NCBI GenBank assembly: GCA_947650365.1 | Contig: OX393557.1 | Coordinates: 5,891,284 to 5,955,283, forward strand | DNA: 64,000 nucleotides | Reading direction: 5' to 3' | Origin: Chamaelirium japonicum | Taxonomy: Eukaryota; Streptophyta; Magnoliopsida; Liliales; Melanthiaceae | The notes under the pieces: generated by a model | The model's database searches: none | What the model was told of the DNA's origin: nothing | Seen by the model: only the letters and a program-made list of their open reading frames with translations | Made by a program: the position numbers and the translations under genes | In this document: one piece after another, positions 1 through 11,699 of the stretch | Numbering within the stretch: position 1 is the stretch's first letter | Layout: each line of letters begins with the position of its first letter

Positions 1-274
1 ATCGCCGGATCCTCCCGGCGGCTGGGAAGTAGACATCAAGCCACGGGAACATCGGCCCCTTCAGGGCGGTGATCCCGAGGCCCTCGATGGCGTCACGGCC
101 CCGGAAGTAGTACACCCCCCTGAGGTAGTGGAGCTTCAGGGCGAGGTCCACGCCGGTGAGCTCGTGAGCTACGTCCTCGCCCGTGATGTTAGCCGGGACC
201 ACCGTCGATAGCTTGTTGCCGTGGACCCCAACGGTGTGGCCGCCGGAGTTTCTGCCGTTGGCGTCGGAGACCAT
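1..274 (-). CDS. CER2/Glossy2-like BAHD-family protein, N-terminal part (runs off the window)
   Basis: The reverse strand is open for 91 codons from the ATG at 274 to the window edge. Landmarks are KLSTVVPANITGE (residues 21-33), GVDLALKLHYLRGVYYF (41-57), GPMFPWLDVYFPAAGRIRR (73-91). This order is that of the N-terminus of the CER2/CER26/Glossy2 group of BAHD acyltransferase-like proteins, and PAAGRIR sits where BAHD proteins have their conserved N-terminal G-R-[LIV] block. From knowledge of the family, CER2-type proteins work at the endoplasmic reticulum with the wax condensing enzyme CER6 to extend acyl chains beyond C28 for cuticular wax. The HXXXD motif would lie beyond the edge and cannot be judged. 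Third codon positions are G or C in 80 of 91 codons, unlike the AT-rich satellite nearby. No in-frame ATG lies just upstream, and a TATA-like element sits about 60 bp before the ATG. Assignment to the BAHD superfamily is firm; to the CER2 group it is good; the exact orthologue is unknown. Confidence 0.78.
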   Translation of the reverse strand, partial: MVSDANGRNSGGHTVGVHGNKLSTVVPANITGEDVAHELTGVDLALKLHYLRGVYYFRGRDAIEGLGITALKGPMFPWLDVYFPAAGRIRR

Positions 275-333
275 GGCTGATGGCTTCTTGAAGGGGAGAG
301 AGTATGGATGGGAAGTGGGTTCCGAGGGAGGCA

Positions 334-343
334 ATATATATAG
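334..343 (-). promoter_or_regulatory. TATA-like box of the CER2-like gene
   Basis: The reverse strand reads CTATATATAT here, 60 to 70 bp upstream of the ATG at 274. Transcription would start near 300-310 and leave a 5' leader of about 30 nt, normal for a plant gene. A weaker TTTATAA lies on the same strand near 411-418. This is inferred from sequence and position only. Confidence 0.5.
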
Positions 344-744
344 AGATGGCCGGGGGTGGCAGAAGCCTTGGGGCGGCGGGACGGTGTTGCTGTCTCCGAC
401 GGTTGGGAGTTATAAATGGCGGGAGCGTTGAGCCGTAAATGATGGCCACCCTCCCAACTCATCTTCGTGCCGGTTCCCTGATCACAAGACCCATTTCACT
501 GTAGCGTGCGGTGTCTTGATACAGTGAAGTGGCTTTTAGGACCAGTACTAGCCTTTGTCAGGAAGTTGGGTGAGCACTTAATGTGGGCACCCAAATGGAT
601 AAGTCGGTTGCTGAACGCTCCACGGTACGATCGATTGTCAGGGTTTACGGCATTCAATTTGCTCCGCAAGAGAGTGATGCTTCGGTGCCTTGATCCTCTT
701 GTTTTTTTTTTTTTTGGACTTAGTGATAATTTCTTTTAAGGAGA
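344..744. other. Upstream flank of the CER2-like gene, no gene seen
   Basis: About 400 bp of mixed composition. No coding region is supported; the short open frames overlap in several frames and look like chance. It probably holds the remaining promoter of the minus-strand gene. A small perfect inverted repeat lies at 495-528, and a run of T at 701-714. Confidence 0.5.
495..528. repeat. 9-bp perfect inverted repeat, hairpin-capable
   Basis: The arms TTCACTGTA (495-503) and TACAGTGAA (520-528) are perfect reverse complements separated by 16 bp. It lies 220 bp upstream of the CER2-like start. It could be a regulatory palindrome or chance; there is no downstream T-run and no gene end, so it is not called a terminator. 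Confidence 0.35.
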
Positions 745-2295
745 CGTTTTTAAGCCTAAGAACTTTAAAATGTTGTGGATGAAATTATTCTTCACAGCAT
801 TTAAATTTTTTTTTGGGTATGTCACCGAACCAGTGACCACCCCCGCTCTCCCCTCGACTGGACCTAATTTACAGGCCATGGGATGAACCCTAGATCTAGG
901 GACGTTAACCAAACCACCTCGCCACCGCCTCCTCTGCCGTCTTTGTCGATGCCTCTGCAGCTTGCCGTTCCCGTCGCCGCCTTTGTTGCAGCCGCGGGAG
1001 CTACTCAGGAGAGGGGGAGAAGAAAGGGGGGCGAGGGTAATTTCGGGTTTATCATGAAGACAAGGACCGTAGGCTAAATAAAACTATTGGGTGTCCTTTT
1101 CCTAGGATGGATCTTTTGTCAGGGACCTCTCACACATTACCCCCTTTTTTTTTTTTTGGACGACAATCAAACTGCAAAACAAAATTATCAGGGTAATGTG
1201 TGGGCGGTTCCTGACAATCAAATTCTCGAAGCTGAAGGTATTTGAAATACTGTGGATGGAAATGCCCTCTATAGTATTTCAAAATTTCTTTGCATGCCAT
1301 CGAACCAGTGAACCTAAACTATTGAACCGAACCATCTCGTCGTTGCCGGATGTGCTCGCCGCCGTTGTCGCCGAACCTAAACCACCGAACTGAATCTAAA
1401 CTACTGAACCGAACAACTCGCCTTTTGCCAGAGTTGCTCGCCGCTGCCGAATCGAACATAAACCTAACCCTAACCCTAAACCCAAGATTTATGGGCCATG
1501 GAATGAACCCTAGGCCTAGGATTTCTTAACCTAAAACCGAAGGGGTCGAGCTCGCCGGCGTCGCTCATGCTACTGCTCTCGCTGCTACCGCCGCTTGGGA
1601 GAGAGATGGGGGAAGAAAAGGTAAGGGTTAGTTTTGGGTTTTTGATGAAAGTGGGGGATTTATTGTTAAGTAAAATGTTTCGGTGTCCTGCACTTACAAG
1701 ATTTGTTATGTCAGGGATCTCGCACACATTAACCCCAAAAATATCATTTCCCTTACTTTAAATTTTTATTTAATGTCTCTCCATCCAAAATTAAACCTAA
1801 ACCTAACGATATGCAGGATATGGGATGAACCCTAGACCTAATCCGAACCGAACCAAACCGAACTACTCGCCATCACCGACGCCGACAAACTAAACCTAAA
1901 TCTAACCCTAAACCCAAGATCTGTAGGACATGGGATGAACCCTAGACTTAGGAATTCTAAACCTAACTGAACCGTCCCCCGGTTCTTATCGTCGAGATCA
2001 AGTCGCTACTCGCCGCCGCTGAGGAGGAAAGAGAAGGCATTGTTAGACGGGAGGAGGTGGAGGCTGAGGCGCCCCGGCTGCTCGTGTCCGCTGTCGTGGC
2101 TGCTCGCCATCGATCTCGAGGATAGGTGGAGGCAATTTGGGCTTGGGGGAGAATAATTTTGGGTTTTGGCAGCCTTTTACACCACACGGATTTGTCGATC
2201 AGGGGCCCTACTCTTCTACTCGTCCCTCACCCCCGAACCGATATTTGTGAGGGACCACAGCCATATTACCCTTTTCTTTTTTGGAAAGTCAACTA
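745..2295. repeat. Three degenerate direct modules of a GC-rich repeat
   Basis: The same signposts recur in the same order three times. (1) ATGTTGTGGATGAA or a relative, then CGAACCAGTGA (near 826 and 1297). (2) GGGATGAACCCTAG-like blocks (near 880, 1500, 1820, 1930). (3) A GC-rich, CCG-rich stretch ending in GAGAGGGGGAGAAGAAA or similar (near 1010, 1600, 2020). (4) GTCAGGGACCTCTCACACATTACC or diverged forms (near 1117, 1711, 2247). Spacing between equivalent points varies from about 430 to 620 bp, so the copies are old and have gained or lost pieces. Short CCCTAAC runs near 1461-1483 and 1900 are part of the module. No coding function is supported. It may be a diverged transposon-derived repeat of unknown class. 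Confidence 0.55.
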
Positions 2296-2369
2296 TCCAC
2301 TTGTCTATTGTTCAGTCCTATCATGTTATGAGCATGTTTGTATACATAAAAAAGAAAAAAAAAAAGGGT

Positions 2370-2800
2370 TAATGTGTCTAAGGTACTGGACAACATATCG
2401 TTGGGGTATAAGAATGGGCAAAAGATGCATTTCACCTAGGACCTTTGATCAAAAGATCAGTTGTATGGAATGGGAAGTCAAAAGTCAAAATTGCCCTCAC
2501 AACATCAGCCTCTCTTTCTCCTGTTTTTCTCGAGAAATGGTGGCGAGGAGAGCTCAAGAAGCGATGGTGAAGGCGGGCACGAGTAACGGTGGCAGAGGCG
2601 GGCATGAGCAACGGAGGTTGCGGCAGCAGCAGGGGCGAGTTGCAGTTGCTTGCCGCCGCCGCCCTAGCGACGGTGAGCAACAGATATGAGAAGCCAGGGG
2701 GGTGGAGGGGTTCGGTTTAAGATTTCTAGTTTAAGGGTTCATCCTATGGCCTATAGATCTTAGGATTTAGTTTTAGAAAGGAGTGTCATGAAACCTAAAT
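2370..2800 (-). repeat. Inverted, partial module of the same repeat
   Basis: The signposts of the 745-2295 modules return here on the other strand: GGTTCATCCTATGG near 2736 is the reverse of the CATGGGATGAACC block, preceded by a GCCGCCGCC stretch and CTCTCTTTCTCC, with TTAATGTG near 2370. The inverted arrangement makes about 2 kb of degenerate palindrome-like structure with the direct modules. No gene is supported. Confidence 0.45.
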
Positions 2801-3940
2801 TCAAAGTACAGTGAGGGGCATTTTCATCCTGACAATTTGGTTGTCCTTTAGGCTAGCTGATCTTTTGACCAGGGAGCTATCACTAAGAGCATATCCAACT
2901 AACCCTTCATCCCTATCCTCATTTATGGGAGTGAAAAGGTTCCATCTCTGGTTTTTTGGGAGTGCCTACACACTACACAGTGTTTCAAACCGATTCCCAT
3001 TCAACCCTCCTCATTTGATTTTAACGGTCAGATTTTAACCGTGAATGTGTAGAATCATTTGACTTTCAAAACAACAAAAAATGACCTAATAGGACAAAAA
3101 TGGTATCAAAGTTATTTTAATAATGGTATTCGATCAAAATATCCTTTTGATCAATTGCCCCCTATTTATCTTGTGGCCGGAGCAGCCTCCTGTCGCCCAG
3201 TTTTACCTAATCGTGCTTCCGGAGCCCTCCATCAAACTTGTCTCCGGTCAGATCCCTTGTCGCCATCACTTCATCGGAGCATCCATCTGCTCACCAAATC
3301 TATAAGCAAGGATACTCAACGTGATTTTTGGTGGGGTTTTGAAAACGGTGAGCAATATTTTATCTCAAGCCATAGAAGGATTTTTTGCTAACAAGACTGC
3401 TTACTCCCTTTTTGCTAACAGGACCGCTTACTCTCGCGAGATTCTAATTGCGATGGAGGAAGAGATGGTGACGATGCGATACGATGATCGCCGGTGGGAG
3501 CCTTCAACTCTGGTTCTTCCTGGTGACCCAAAATCCCGTAGACCCCATAAGATCGACGAGATAAGAGAGAGAATTGCGAAGCCAGATAATCCTCTCTCTC
3601 TCTCTCTCTCTAATGCGATCTAATTGGAGAACGAAACCTCAAGAGAGGTAGAAAGGGGTAGTCAAGCCTTCTCACTCTCTCCTTGCGAAAACAAGAGCAC
3701 CAAGGGGAGGGAGAGGGCTGCAATCACATCAGTCCTTTCTCTCCTTGGCTTTCGGGAGAGAAGAGAACGGAGGAGAGAAGGAGGGGGGGCTGCACTCAAC
3801 TGTAGCCCTCTCCTGTGTTTTCTATGGAAGGAATGGGCTAAGAGGGGAGGGGGGGTCGCAATTTTTGCGATCTCTTTTCTCTCTCCTCTAAGTTTTGCCG
3901 TACCAAAACACACAAATAGGAGAGAGGGGATCGGTCCCCC
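2801..3940. other. No recognised gene; unique-looking intergenic DNA
   Basis: Mixed-composition DNA with short overlapping frames only. It contains a (CT)10 run and purine-rich stretches at 3650-3860. The right part may belong to the Copia-type LTR described next, whose left limit could not be fixed. Confidence 0.5.
3592..3611. repeat. (CT)10 microsatellite
   Basis: Twenty bases of uninterrupted CT dinucleotide. It lies in a pyrimidine-rich area that could be the leader side of the adjacent minus-strand LTR, where such CT runs are common; that link is inference. Confidence 0.9.
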
Positions 3941-3959
3941 TTAAAACCCTGGCCTCAAG

Positions 3960-5472
3960 TCCCTTTTCTTCTTTCCTATTAAGGGTCTCCAATGGATTCG
4001 AGTTTACTAATTAGGTGCGCAAGGTGTAGCGCATCCCCGTTGCACCAGAGTTGGGACCCATACCCTCTCAAACCCTAGATCTAATCCTGACACCTGTAGG
4101 ATTAGGGCTGGTTCATGATTAATTAACCACATACCTCTGAGCCCGACTAATTACCTATTAGACCGACCGAATCCAAGACCGACTGGGTGAAATCGAGCCA
4201 AAACCCAACAATCTCCCACTTGGCAAACGAAACACAAAAACAATTTTTTTTTTTTGAAAAATACACACGCTAATGGGTAATGACTCAGTTTATAAAGATC
4301 TTAGTGCACGCACATTGTATTTTATACACCTATGTGGTGGAGTCCACTTATGGCAAGGGAATGCTACATGCGTCTCTACATTAACCTAGGGTTTTTCCTT
4401 AGTGCACACACGTAGTTACACATCTACCGTGCACTAGTGGGAAGCACTCACGGATCATAGGTTTAGACTTCTTGCTTCCTCTAACTGCGTCCTGTGTTTT
4501 GAGAAGATGGTACAAACATAATGTGGATAAGGTGGAACCTTCAGGAACCAGGGTTCATGACTTCCAACTTAGACTCGATCGACTCACTATCCAAGTGTAC
4601 CATTGATCCTCTGAGTCCGAGTTAACCTGCGTACCCACCCAGAGTGCAACGCAGGCTGTACTCTAATTCCCCCAGACTTACTATGTTCTCTCGCATACCC
4701 CTGCTCTCGCTTAGTGTGGTAAACCCGTTGTCCCTCCACTTGGTGCCATGATGCAACTCGAGCGGTGGAGAATACTGTCAGACTCGAGTGCTCATATGAC
4801 TCGATTCCTTCCAGGCTAACCACGTATGTCGTACCTCCGATTATTATGCCGAGTAATCGGATCCGGTCAACAGTCCAACTGATGACTACCTGGCCAGGGT
4901 TTAATATAACGTAGGTCAGACCAAAGAACGCACCTCCCGTTAGGGGTATGGATGACCTGCAGGAGTGACACGCTGATGCGATGCCAACCAGGTAACCCAG
5001 TATACCGTGGTTTTGGGTCACGTATTTGGACCCTCATACATTGGTATACTAAAGCACCACACACTAGTTAGTCCACCAGATATTGTTTCTTAGGGTTTAA
5101 GACCATTTTACCATAAGCAGAAACATGGCTTAGTACACCGGTGTCTGCTCACCGATCTGTACACCGTATTGGTTTCATTTGGCCACAGACACTGTGCTTG
5201 GTAATGACCGTGGTGGAGACACCCATGCTCTGTCATCCCAACAGCTTATCCTGATAGGATGACCAACCCTAATCAGAGCTGTGAACGTATTTAGATTACA
5301 TGGGACCAGTCCATTGAGTCTCCCACTCAAGTGAATTACCATGTAGCCATGGCTCTCTATTCTGTAATAAGAATACGTACTAAGGTACGTACCAAGATGT
5401 AATCCTAAGCTATTAACCATATACAGCTAAACTAATAGTTTTTACAAGCTGTAGACCTCACCAATTCCAACA
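3960..5472 (-). mobile_element. Copia-type LTR, left limit unresolved
   Basis: Read on the minus strand, this starts at 5472 with TGTTGGAATTGGTGAGG, the usual TGTTGG start of plant Copia LTRs. From 4280 to 5472 it is collinear with 6880-8100, the complete solo LTR nearby: both carry the CTACCGTGC block, the TCTGCTCACCGATCTGTACAC-like block and a CTCCCACT block. The two are clearly diverged, so they are family members rather than a recent duplicate. No AGGCA target copy matching the right flank (5473-5477) was found on the left, so this copy is probably incomplete or its flank has decayed. It is an old fossil with no coding capacity seen. Confidence 0.6.
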
Positions 5473-5961
5473 AGGCATGGCACTCATGGACAATTAGTTA
5501 TTTTACCTAAGAGGCATGGATTTTCGGACACAAGAAAGTTTGAAGTTAGCGAATGCCTTGATCAGGCATGTCGCTAGGAGTAGTGGTCCGGTGAGACATT
5601 GGGAGGCGAGGCTTGGTCTGTATGGCACCGCTATCGGACCGTGGTTGTGAGGGCGCGAGTGCTCGGGAGCCACCGTCGCAGTTTTTTCGGATCCACGGGC
5701 CCGAAGGAAACAATGGTGCACCCTAGCTTTTGTGTTTCTATGGCTCCGGCAAGATCCTTATCCTAAGTGCGTTAGTATATATGGTAAGTCATGGTAGCAT
5801 CGACCTTGACTGATTGTGGTTTTATATGTTGACTCAAAGACGAGAAGAAAATGATATCAGTCATGGGCTGATGATCATGGATTATATCGATGAGTTGTTA
5901 AATTGTGTTAAAGTGATTAGGGTTTGCAACTTATATGGTAAGATTAACAGTGATTGATTCA
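5473..5961. other. No gene seen between two LTR copies
   Basis: A 490-bp stretch. GGCATGG-type words occur three times near 5475, 5513 and 5568. No domain-bearing frame and no recognised repeat family were seen. Confidence 0.45.
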
Positions 5962-5966
5962 ATTTG

Positions 5967-8100
5967 TGTTGGAAATAAATCCATGGTAGAGGCTCGCAGC
6001 GGAAACGATTTTGTGGTCAAAAGACCGTTCATGGTGCACGTTACACGATTTAAACTTTCATAGAAACTTATCTACATATGTGTGCATGTGTATGCACGTG
6101 AATCGAAAACCCTAACGGCAATCTAGTGTGATGATTAACTAGCATGCATGCAAATCATTGTACTCGCTAGATCTATATGTTAGATTACACATACCTTTCG
6201 TACGGATCTTTTAACCGCGGAGAATTGTCTTCTTTGTCGATGGAGACGGAAGATCGTTCGCGAAGATGCCGATGGTACGATTGGAGACATTGCCTTCTTG
6301 TTCACCCGATCTCATACGATGCACGGAACATCGCTCTCGGATCTCTGAGTGCCTCCGAAGAACGACCCTTCTCCTTCTTCAGAACTCCACGCGAGGAAGA
6401 CGAAGTAGCAAGCGGGAAACGGGAGATGGATTAGGGAGAGAACTAGAGAAATAAGAGGGGAGGGGGGTTCGGTTTTTGCAACAATAGGGCCGGCCCCCTA
6501 TAGCCCTTTATATAGGGCCGGCCTACCCCCTTGGATAAGGATCCAAGGGGATAAAGACCTCCCATAATTATCTCTCCATTATCTCCTTTTTATCTCTCCT
6601 TGTATTTATCCGTTTTCCCATATTTTAGGGCTCGATTTTAACCGATTCTAGGCCCTATCCCTATCTATATGGCCGGCCCTATAGATGAGGGATTCTCATC
6701 CCTACAACATAGGGCCGGCCCTAGCAAGGTCTCCCACTGCTAGGGTCGGCCAACAGTGAGGTCCGGCAGAGTGAGGTTTTTACCAAAACGCCCTGACGCC
6801 TCATTTTGACTATTTCTAGTGTGCGATACCTAGCGGCCATTACTTAAGTGATTTTTACTAGTTACTTACTATTAACTGAGGCCACCGAAGGGTGCCTCTA
6901 GCAAAGTCAACTAGTCAACTCACAACATACCCCGGTGCATCGCACCTATGCAGCGAAGTTCACTTATGGCTAGGGATTACTACATACGACTCTGTACAAG
7001 TCTCGGGCATAACCCTTAGTACTCGTATGTAGTTACGCATCTACCGTGCTCTAGTGCCAAGCACACACGGAGCGTATACTTCTTTCTTCCTCTTAATGCT
7101 AATGGTGTTCCGAGGAGATGGTTCAAGAACCGTACATAATGTTGATAAGGTGGAACCATCAGGGACCAGGGTTCATGGCTTCCAACTCAAGCTTGATCGA
7201 CACACTACCCGAGTGTACCATCGATCCTCTGAGCTTGAGTTAACCTACGTAGCCACCCAGAGTGCGACGCAGGCTGCACTCCAATTCACCCAGACTTACT
7301 ATGTTCTCCATCATACCCCTGCTCTCCGCTTAGTAGTGGTAAACTCGCTGTCCCTCCACTTGATGCCATGATTCACTTCGAGCGGTGGAGACTACCGTCA
7401 GACTCGGATGATAATATGACTTGGTTCCTTCCATGTTGACCTATACATCGTACCTCTGATTACCTCGTCGAGTAATCGAACCCGGTCAACAGTCAAACTG
7501 GTGACCACCAGGCCTGGGTTTGGTACAATGTAAGTCACACCAAGGAACGCACCTCCCTTCAGGGGTGTGGATGGCCTGCAGGAGTGATACGCTAATGCAA
7601 CGCCAGCCGGGTAACCTAGTACACCGTGATTTTGGATCATTGCATACGGATCCTCATACATTGGTGCTCCAAAGCAACACGCAACTGGTTAGTCCATCAG
7701 ACGTGGTTCCTCAGGGTTTATGACCGTTTTACCCTAAGCAGAAACACGGCTTAGTGTACCAGTGTCTGCTCACTGATCTGTACACCGTGTTAGTTCCGTT
7801 CAGCCACAGACACTGTACCTGGTGATGACCATGGTGAAGACTTCCCATGAACTGTCATCGCCAACAGCTTATCATGATGAGGCGACCAACCTGATCATAG
7901 CTGTGAACTGATTTAGATTATATGGGACCAATCCACTCAGTCTTCAACTCAGTGGACTACCATATAACCATGGCTCTCTGTTCTTAAAAGAACACATAAC
8001 TATGTTATGTACCAATATGCATCTCTTATAATAATAACTATCAATCTTTATTAGACCAAAACATAAAGTTTTACAAGCTTAGAACACATCAATCCTAACA
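5967..8100 (-). mobile_element. Complete Copia-type solo LTR, 2134 bp
   Basis: On the plus strand the element starts TGTTGGAAAT and ends CCTAACA, and it is flanked by the 5-bp direct repeat ATTTG (5962-5966 and 8101-8105), which is the signature of LTR-element integration. Orientation is minus. On that strand it starts TGTTAGG, has a TATA-like CTATATAAAGG near 6505-6515, and ends with a GTTTCCGCTGCGAGCC block before TTTCCAACA, a layout frequent near the 3' end of plant Copia LTRs. No primer-binding site or coding region lies inside, so it is read as a solo LTR left after recombination. The alternative is a short non-autonomous element. The palindromic word GGGCCGGCCC occurs repeatedly at 6480-6730. 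Confidence 0.72.
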
Positions 8101-8105
8101 ATTTG

Positions 8106-9062
8106 GTTATATATTACTGAGGGAGAGCAACACATAGTGATTTCAGTTGTGTGTAGACGACTTTGAGTCTTTATGTTGAGGAGTACTACTAATAGTGATA
8201 AAAATAATTCAAGTTGGAAAGAATACTAAAAGATTAATGAATTGAGGTTATACATTATGATAAAGAGTAGATCAGTACTAGTTAATGAACACAAGATGAA
8301 ATAATATGATAGAAATGAATAATGATAGTTATAGACAGACATTATGATTTGCTTAGACATAATGACCATATATGCTTGATTGATAGTTTAAGTATTTTTA
8401 TTAGCAGTCTTGCTACGTGTTTTAGTAATACTCTTGCGTGACCAAGAAACATATCTCCTGTCCTTGTTTGGTTGGGGAGCGCGTTTCATGATCACCAAGA
8501 ATATTCATACATGAATGCAAATATTTTTAGTGGTGATCGCTGCGTCACTTCGTTCCTTTTCGAAATGACTCAAGGTTTGGGAATTATCATGTACCAAATT
8601 CAGGTATTGAGGTTCGTGAGCACGAAGTGGGAGCTAGAGGATGATGAGTTAGAGCTGGAGCAGTAATGTACCCCAAAGATTGGAGTGATCGTGGAGTTGG
8701 CGTGCCCGAGTAGGAGTGAAAGTTGGAGCAGTCGTCAGCCGTATAGAGGTCGATAGTTGCATATAGTTGTAAAGTGTTGTATTATGGAAGTCCTGTAATA
8801 GTTGTAACTGATTGTCCATATAAGTTGTAACCTTTGAGTGGAAATGGACTGAAGCGTTTGAATACTGGCTGCTCTCTAATATTAATAACCTAATACTGAG
8901 TGTGGGGCCTCTAAGCCAGGTGAGTAGACGTGAGGTCCAATTCGCCCTACGGGCTGAGCTACGTGCTCCCGTGAGAGTAGCACTCTTGCGTGATTAAGAA
9001 GTGTCTCATGTCCTTGTTTGGTTGGGGAGCGCGTTTTTTGATCACCGAAGGTGATGCCCTCG
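8106..9062. other. Intergenic stretch with a 70-bp direct repeat
   Basis: No coding region is supported. A block running from CTCTTGCGTGA to GGGGAGCGCGTTT occurs twice, at 8431-8500 and 8983-9050, in the same orientation and with most bases alike, each followed by TGATCACC. The region between has the feel of an LTR leader but no ends or target duplications were found, so it stays unassigned. Confidence 0.45.
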
Positions 9063-9201
9063 ACAGTCGAGTTCTTTCTTTTTATTTTAATCTTTTGGTT
9101 CTTTCTTACGAGGATGGGATCCTAATAAAAATTAGGGACCACCCGAGCAAGAAAGAATAAATCAAATAAAAATATTTTCAAAAAGAAAATCATCAAAATT
9201 A

Positions 9202-10304
9202 TCACACCTCGGGTTTTCTTTGCGCAGGAAAATCCTGGGCATGACAAATCCTCTGACCTAAATCTAAGGCATCACACATAATCTCGAAGGGGTGGGACCA
9301 GTTTGGAGAAATGAGGATTAGGGCACTAGATAAGGCAGACCAAAGTTTTTCACAAGCCTCTAAACAAGCCTTATTAAAGATGAAAGGCTCATCCTTGGTG
9401 AGAAGATTGCACAAGGGTTGGGAAATCTTGCTGAAGTCTTTGATAAAATGATGATAGAAACCAACATGGCCGAGAAAGGCACGAATTTGCTTCACTGTTT
9501 GAGGTGGTGGAAGTGTCGCGATCAAGTTGACTTTTGATTTATTGACTTCAATTCCCCGATGAGAAATAATATGGCCAAGAATGATACCCTCTTGAACCAT
9601 AAAATAACTTTTCTCCTAACTAAGTATGAGATTTGTTTCTTCACAATGTTCAAGTACTAGATCTAGGTTATGCAAGCAATCATCGAAGGATGGTCCAAAG
9701 GGTGAGAAGTCGTCCATTAAGACTTCAATTTTTTTTTTCTATCATGTATGAGAAGATAGATATCATGCATCATTGAAAAGTTGCAGGTGCATTACATAAC
9801 CCAAACGGCATCCACCGATATGCAAAAGTACCAAAAGGGCATGTAAATGTGGTTTTTTTCTTGATCATCAAGGAACACCGATATTTGGTTGTACCCAAAA
9901 TAATCGTCCAAGAAATAATAGATGTGCTGACCCACAACTCGCTCTAAGATTTGATCAAGGAATGGGAGTAGACAAAGATCTTTTCAGGTCGTAGCATTGA
10001 GTTTTCGGTAGTCAATACATATGCGCCACCCGGTGGTGGTACGCGTGGGGATAAGTCTGTCTTGTGGGTTCTTGACAACTGTTATCCCTGATTTCTTTAG
10101 AACCACTTGGGTGTGACTCACCTATTTCCTGTCAGAGATGGGGTAGATGATCCCAGCATCAAGTAGTTTGACAACCTCTTTTAGAACAACCTTCTTTATG
10201 TTTAATTTTAACCTTCGTTGCATTTCACGTGTGAGCTTGGCATCTTCCTTGAGGTGGATGCGGTGCATGCATACAGAAGAGTCAATCCCTTTAAGGTCAG
10301 CCAC
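9202..10304 (-). pseudogene. Athila reverse transcriptase remnant
   Basis: Two recognisable stretches lie here. Near 10304 the start of the reverse transcriptase shows RRLKLNIKKVV and KLLDAGIIYPISD, typical of Athila. Near 9600-9202 the later part shows LGHIISHRGIEV, IRAFLGHVGFYHHFIKDFS and PLCNLLTKDEPFIF, running into the beginning of an RNase H-like segment (PFEIMCDA). This is a fossil with several breaks. The plus strand carries no competing frame. Confidence 0.85.
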
Positions 10305-10513
10305 TGACTAGCCGTTCGCCTTTTTGTATTTCTTTAGGATATCCACAAGGTAATATTCTTGGTCATTTAGCAGGTTTACGACAATGTTAACCAGAAGAAA
10401 ATTGTTGGGTCCCAAGAAGATGTATTTGAGTGCTGCAGGAAGCTATTTGAGTTCGAGTACAGGAGGTGAAAAAACCGATGACAGGAAGGTTTTTCAGAGG
10501 GTGTCGGGAGGTT

Positions 10514-11369
10514 TTAGAATTTGATTCTCCATGATGGATTGTAAAACGAGTTTGTGGAGTCCAGAGTGGCGATTATTTCTCTCAGGTTGTCTACTAGGAT
10601 TAAGTCAGATTGGTTGAAGTGGGAGAGGCAGGCTTCTAATGGATCATTGGTTAAGATGTAGGGGAGTGACTCCTCTACCAATTCATCGAAGATGTTGATA
10701 TGATAACATTCGATATCTTGTGGCCCTTGGTTAGCTGAGTTGAAAATATTTAATTTAACTCGATCGTATATTTCCGAAGGATACGTCCATAACGCCACTA
10801 TCATAGTTAATACATGCGTTTGCTATTGCAAGAAAATGACGACCGAGGATAACTGGGATTTGACGAGAGGGGTTCTTGACTGGCTCCATCTCTAAAACTA
10901 GAAAGTCCACTAGAAAGTAGAATTTATCCATTTTGATCAGAACATCTTTGATGTTTCTCTGGGGTGTTTTGACGGAACGGTTGGCGAGTTGCAGTTTCAC
11001 TATCATGGATTGTAGTTCGCCTAAGTCAAGTTTTTCATATACTGTGTAGGGTAATAATTTGACACTAACCTTAAGATCCTGAAGTGCTCGGTTAATGGAG
11101 TAATCTCTAATGACATAAGAAATTATGGGGATGCCTAGATCTTTTAATTTTGGGGGCGTGTCTTTCATAAACGAGGAGCTTACTTGCTCAGTGAGGAGTA
11201 CCTTTTTAAACACAGTTGATTTAGATTTGCACTTACGCATGCATATATCCTTGAGGAAAATTGCATAAGCGGGGATTTGTTTGATGACTTCCAGCAGAGG
11301 TAAGTTTATTTTGACTTGCTGGAAGGTGTCCATGATGTCTTCTATTGCCACTCCTTTCCTTTCGGCCAA
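10514..11369 (-). pseudogene. Athila gag-end and aspartic protease remnant
   Basis: Minus-strand frames here show the Athila protease region: LPLLEVIKQIPAYAIFLKD, PPKLKDLGIPIISYVI, KLLPYTVYEKLDLGEL, and PVILGRHFLAIANACINYD. In intact relatives this precedes the reverse transcriptase, which matches the order here. Broken fossil. Confidence 0.83.
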
Positions 11370-11699
11370 GATTGGATTCTTTAGGCTTTGAGGGAATGGA
11401 GCTCGTGGCGTGTATTGGTTGCTAGCCGTTCAGGGGTCGGAGTTGCTTTTGTGTGTTGAGTTTAATTAGGTTCATCATGTGGTGTTTTGGTAGGAAGTTC
11501 TGGAGTATATTCTTTTTTCAGATGGTCGATTTTATTGTATACAATTTTACCACTTCTGAGAGTTGTTATACCCTTTGCTTGTTCGTGGTAGACATTTTTG
11601 TGGATTTCATCGATTTGATTTTGGCTCCTTGGATTTGGCTCCTTGGATTTGATTTTGGCTCCTTAGTATTGGTTGGCTAGGAAGTTTTCCTTCCTCACA

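Noticed and set aside
1456-1486. Telomere-like CCCTAACCCTAA stretch.
   Set aside because: Only about two and a half units and part of a module that repeats elsewhere with degenerate CTAAACC words; not an interstitial telomere array.
2126-2689. A 187-codon frame on the plus strand.
   Set aside because: It crosses two opposed repeat modules and has no recognisable domain; codon use is unlike the wax gene next door.
2885-2905. GAGCATATCCAAC word resembling the start of some plant MITEs.
   Set aside because: No matching opposite end or target duplication was found.
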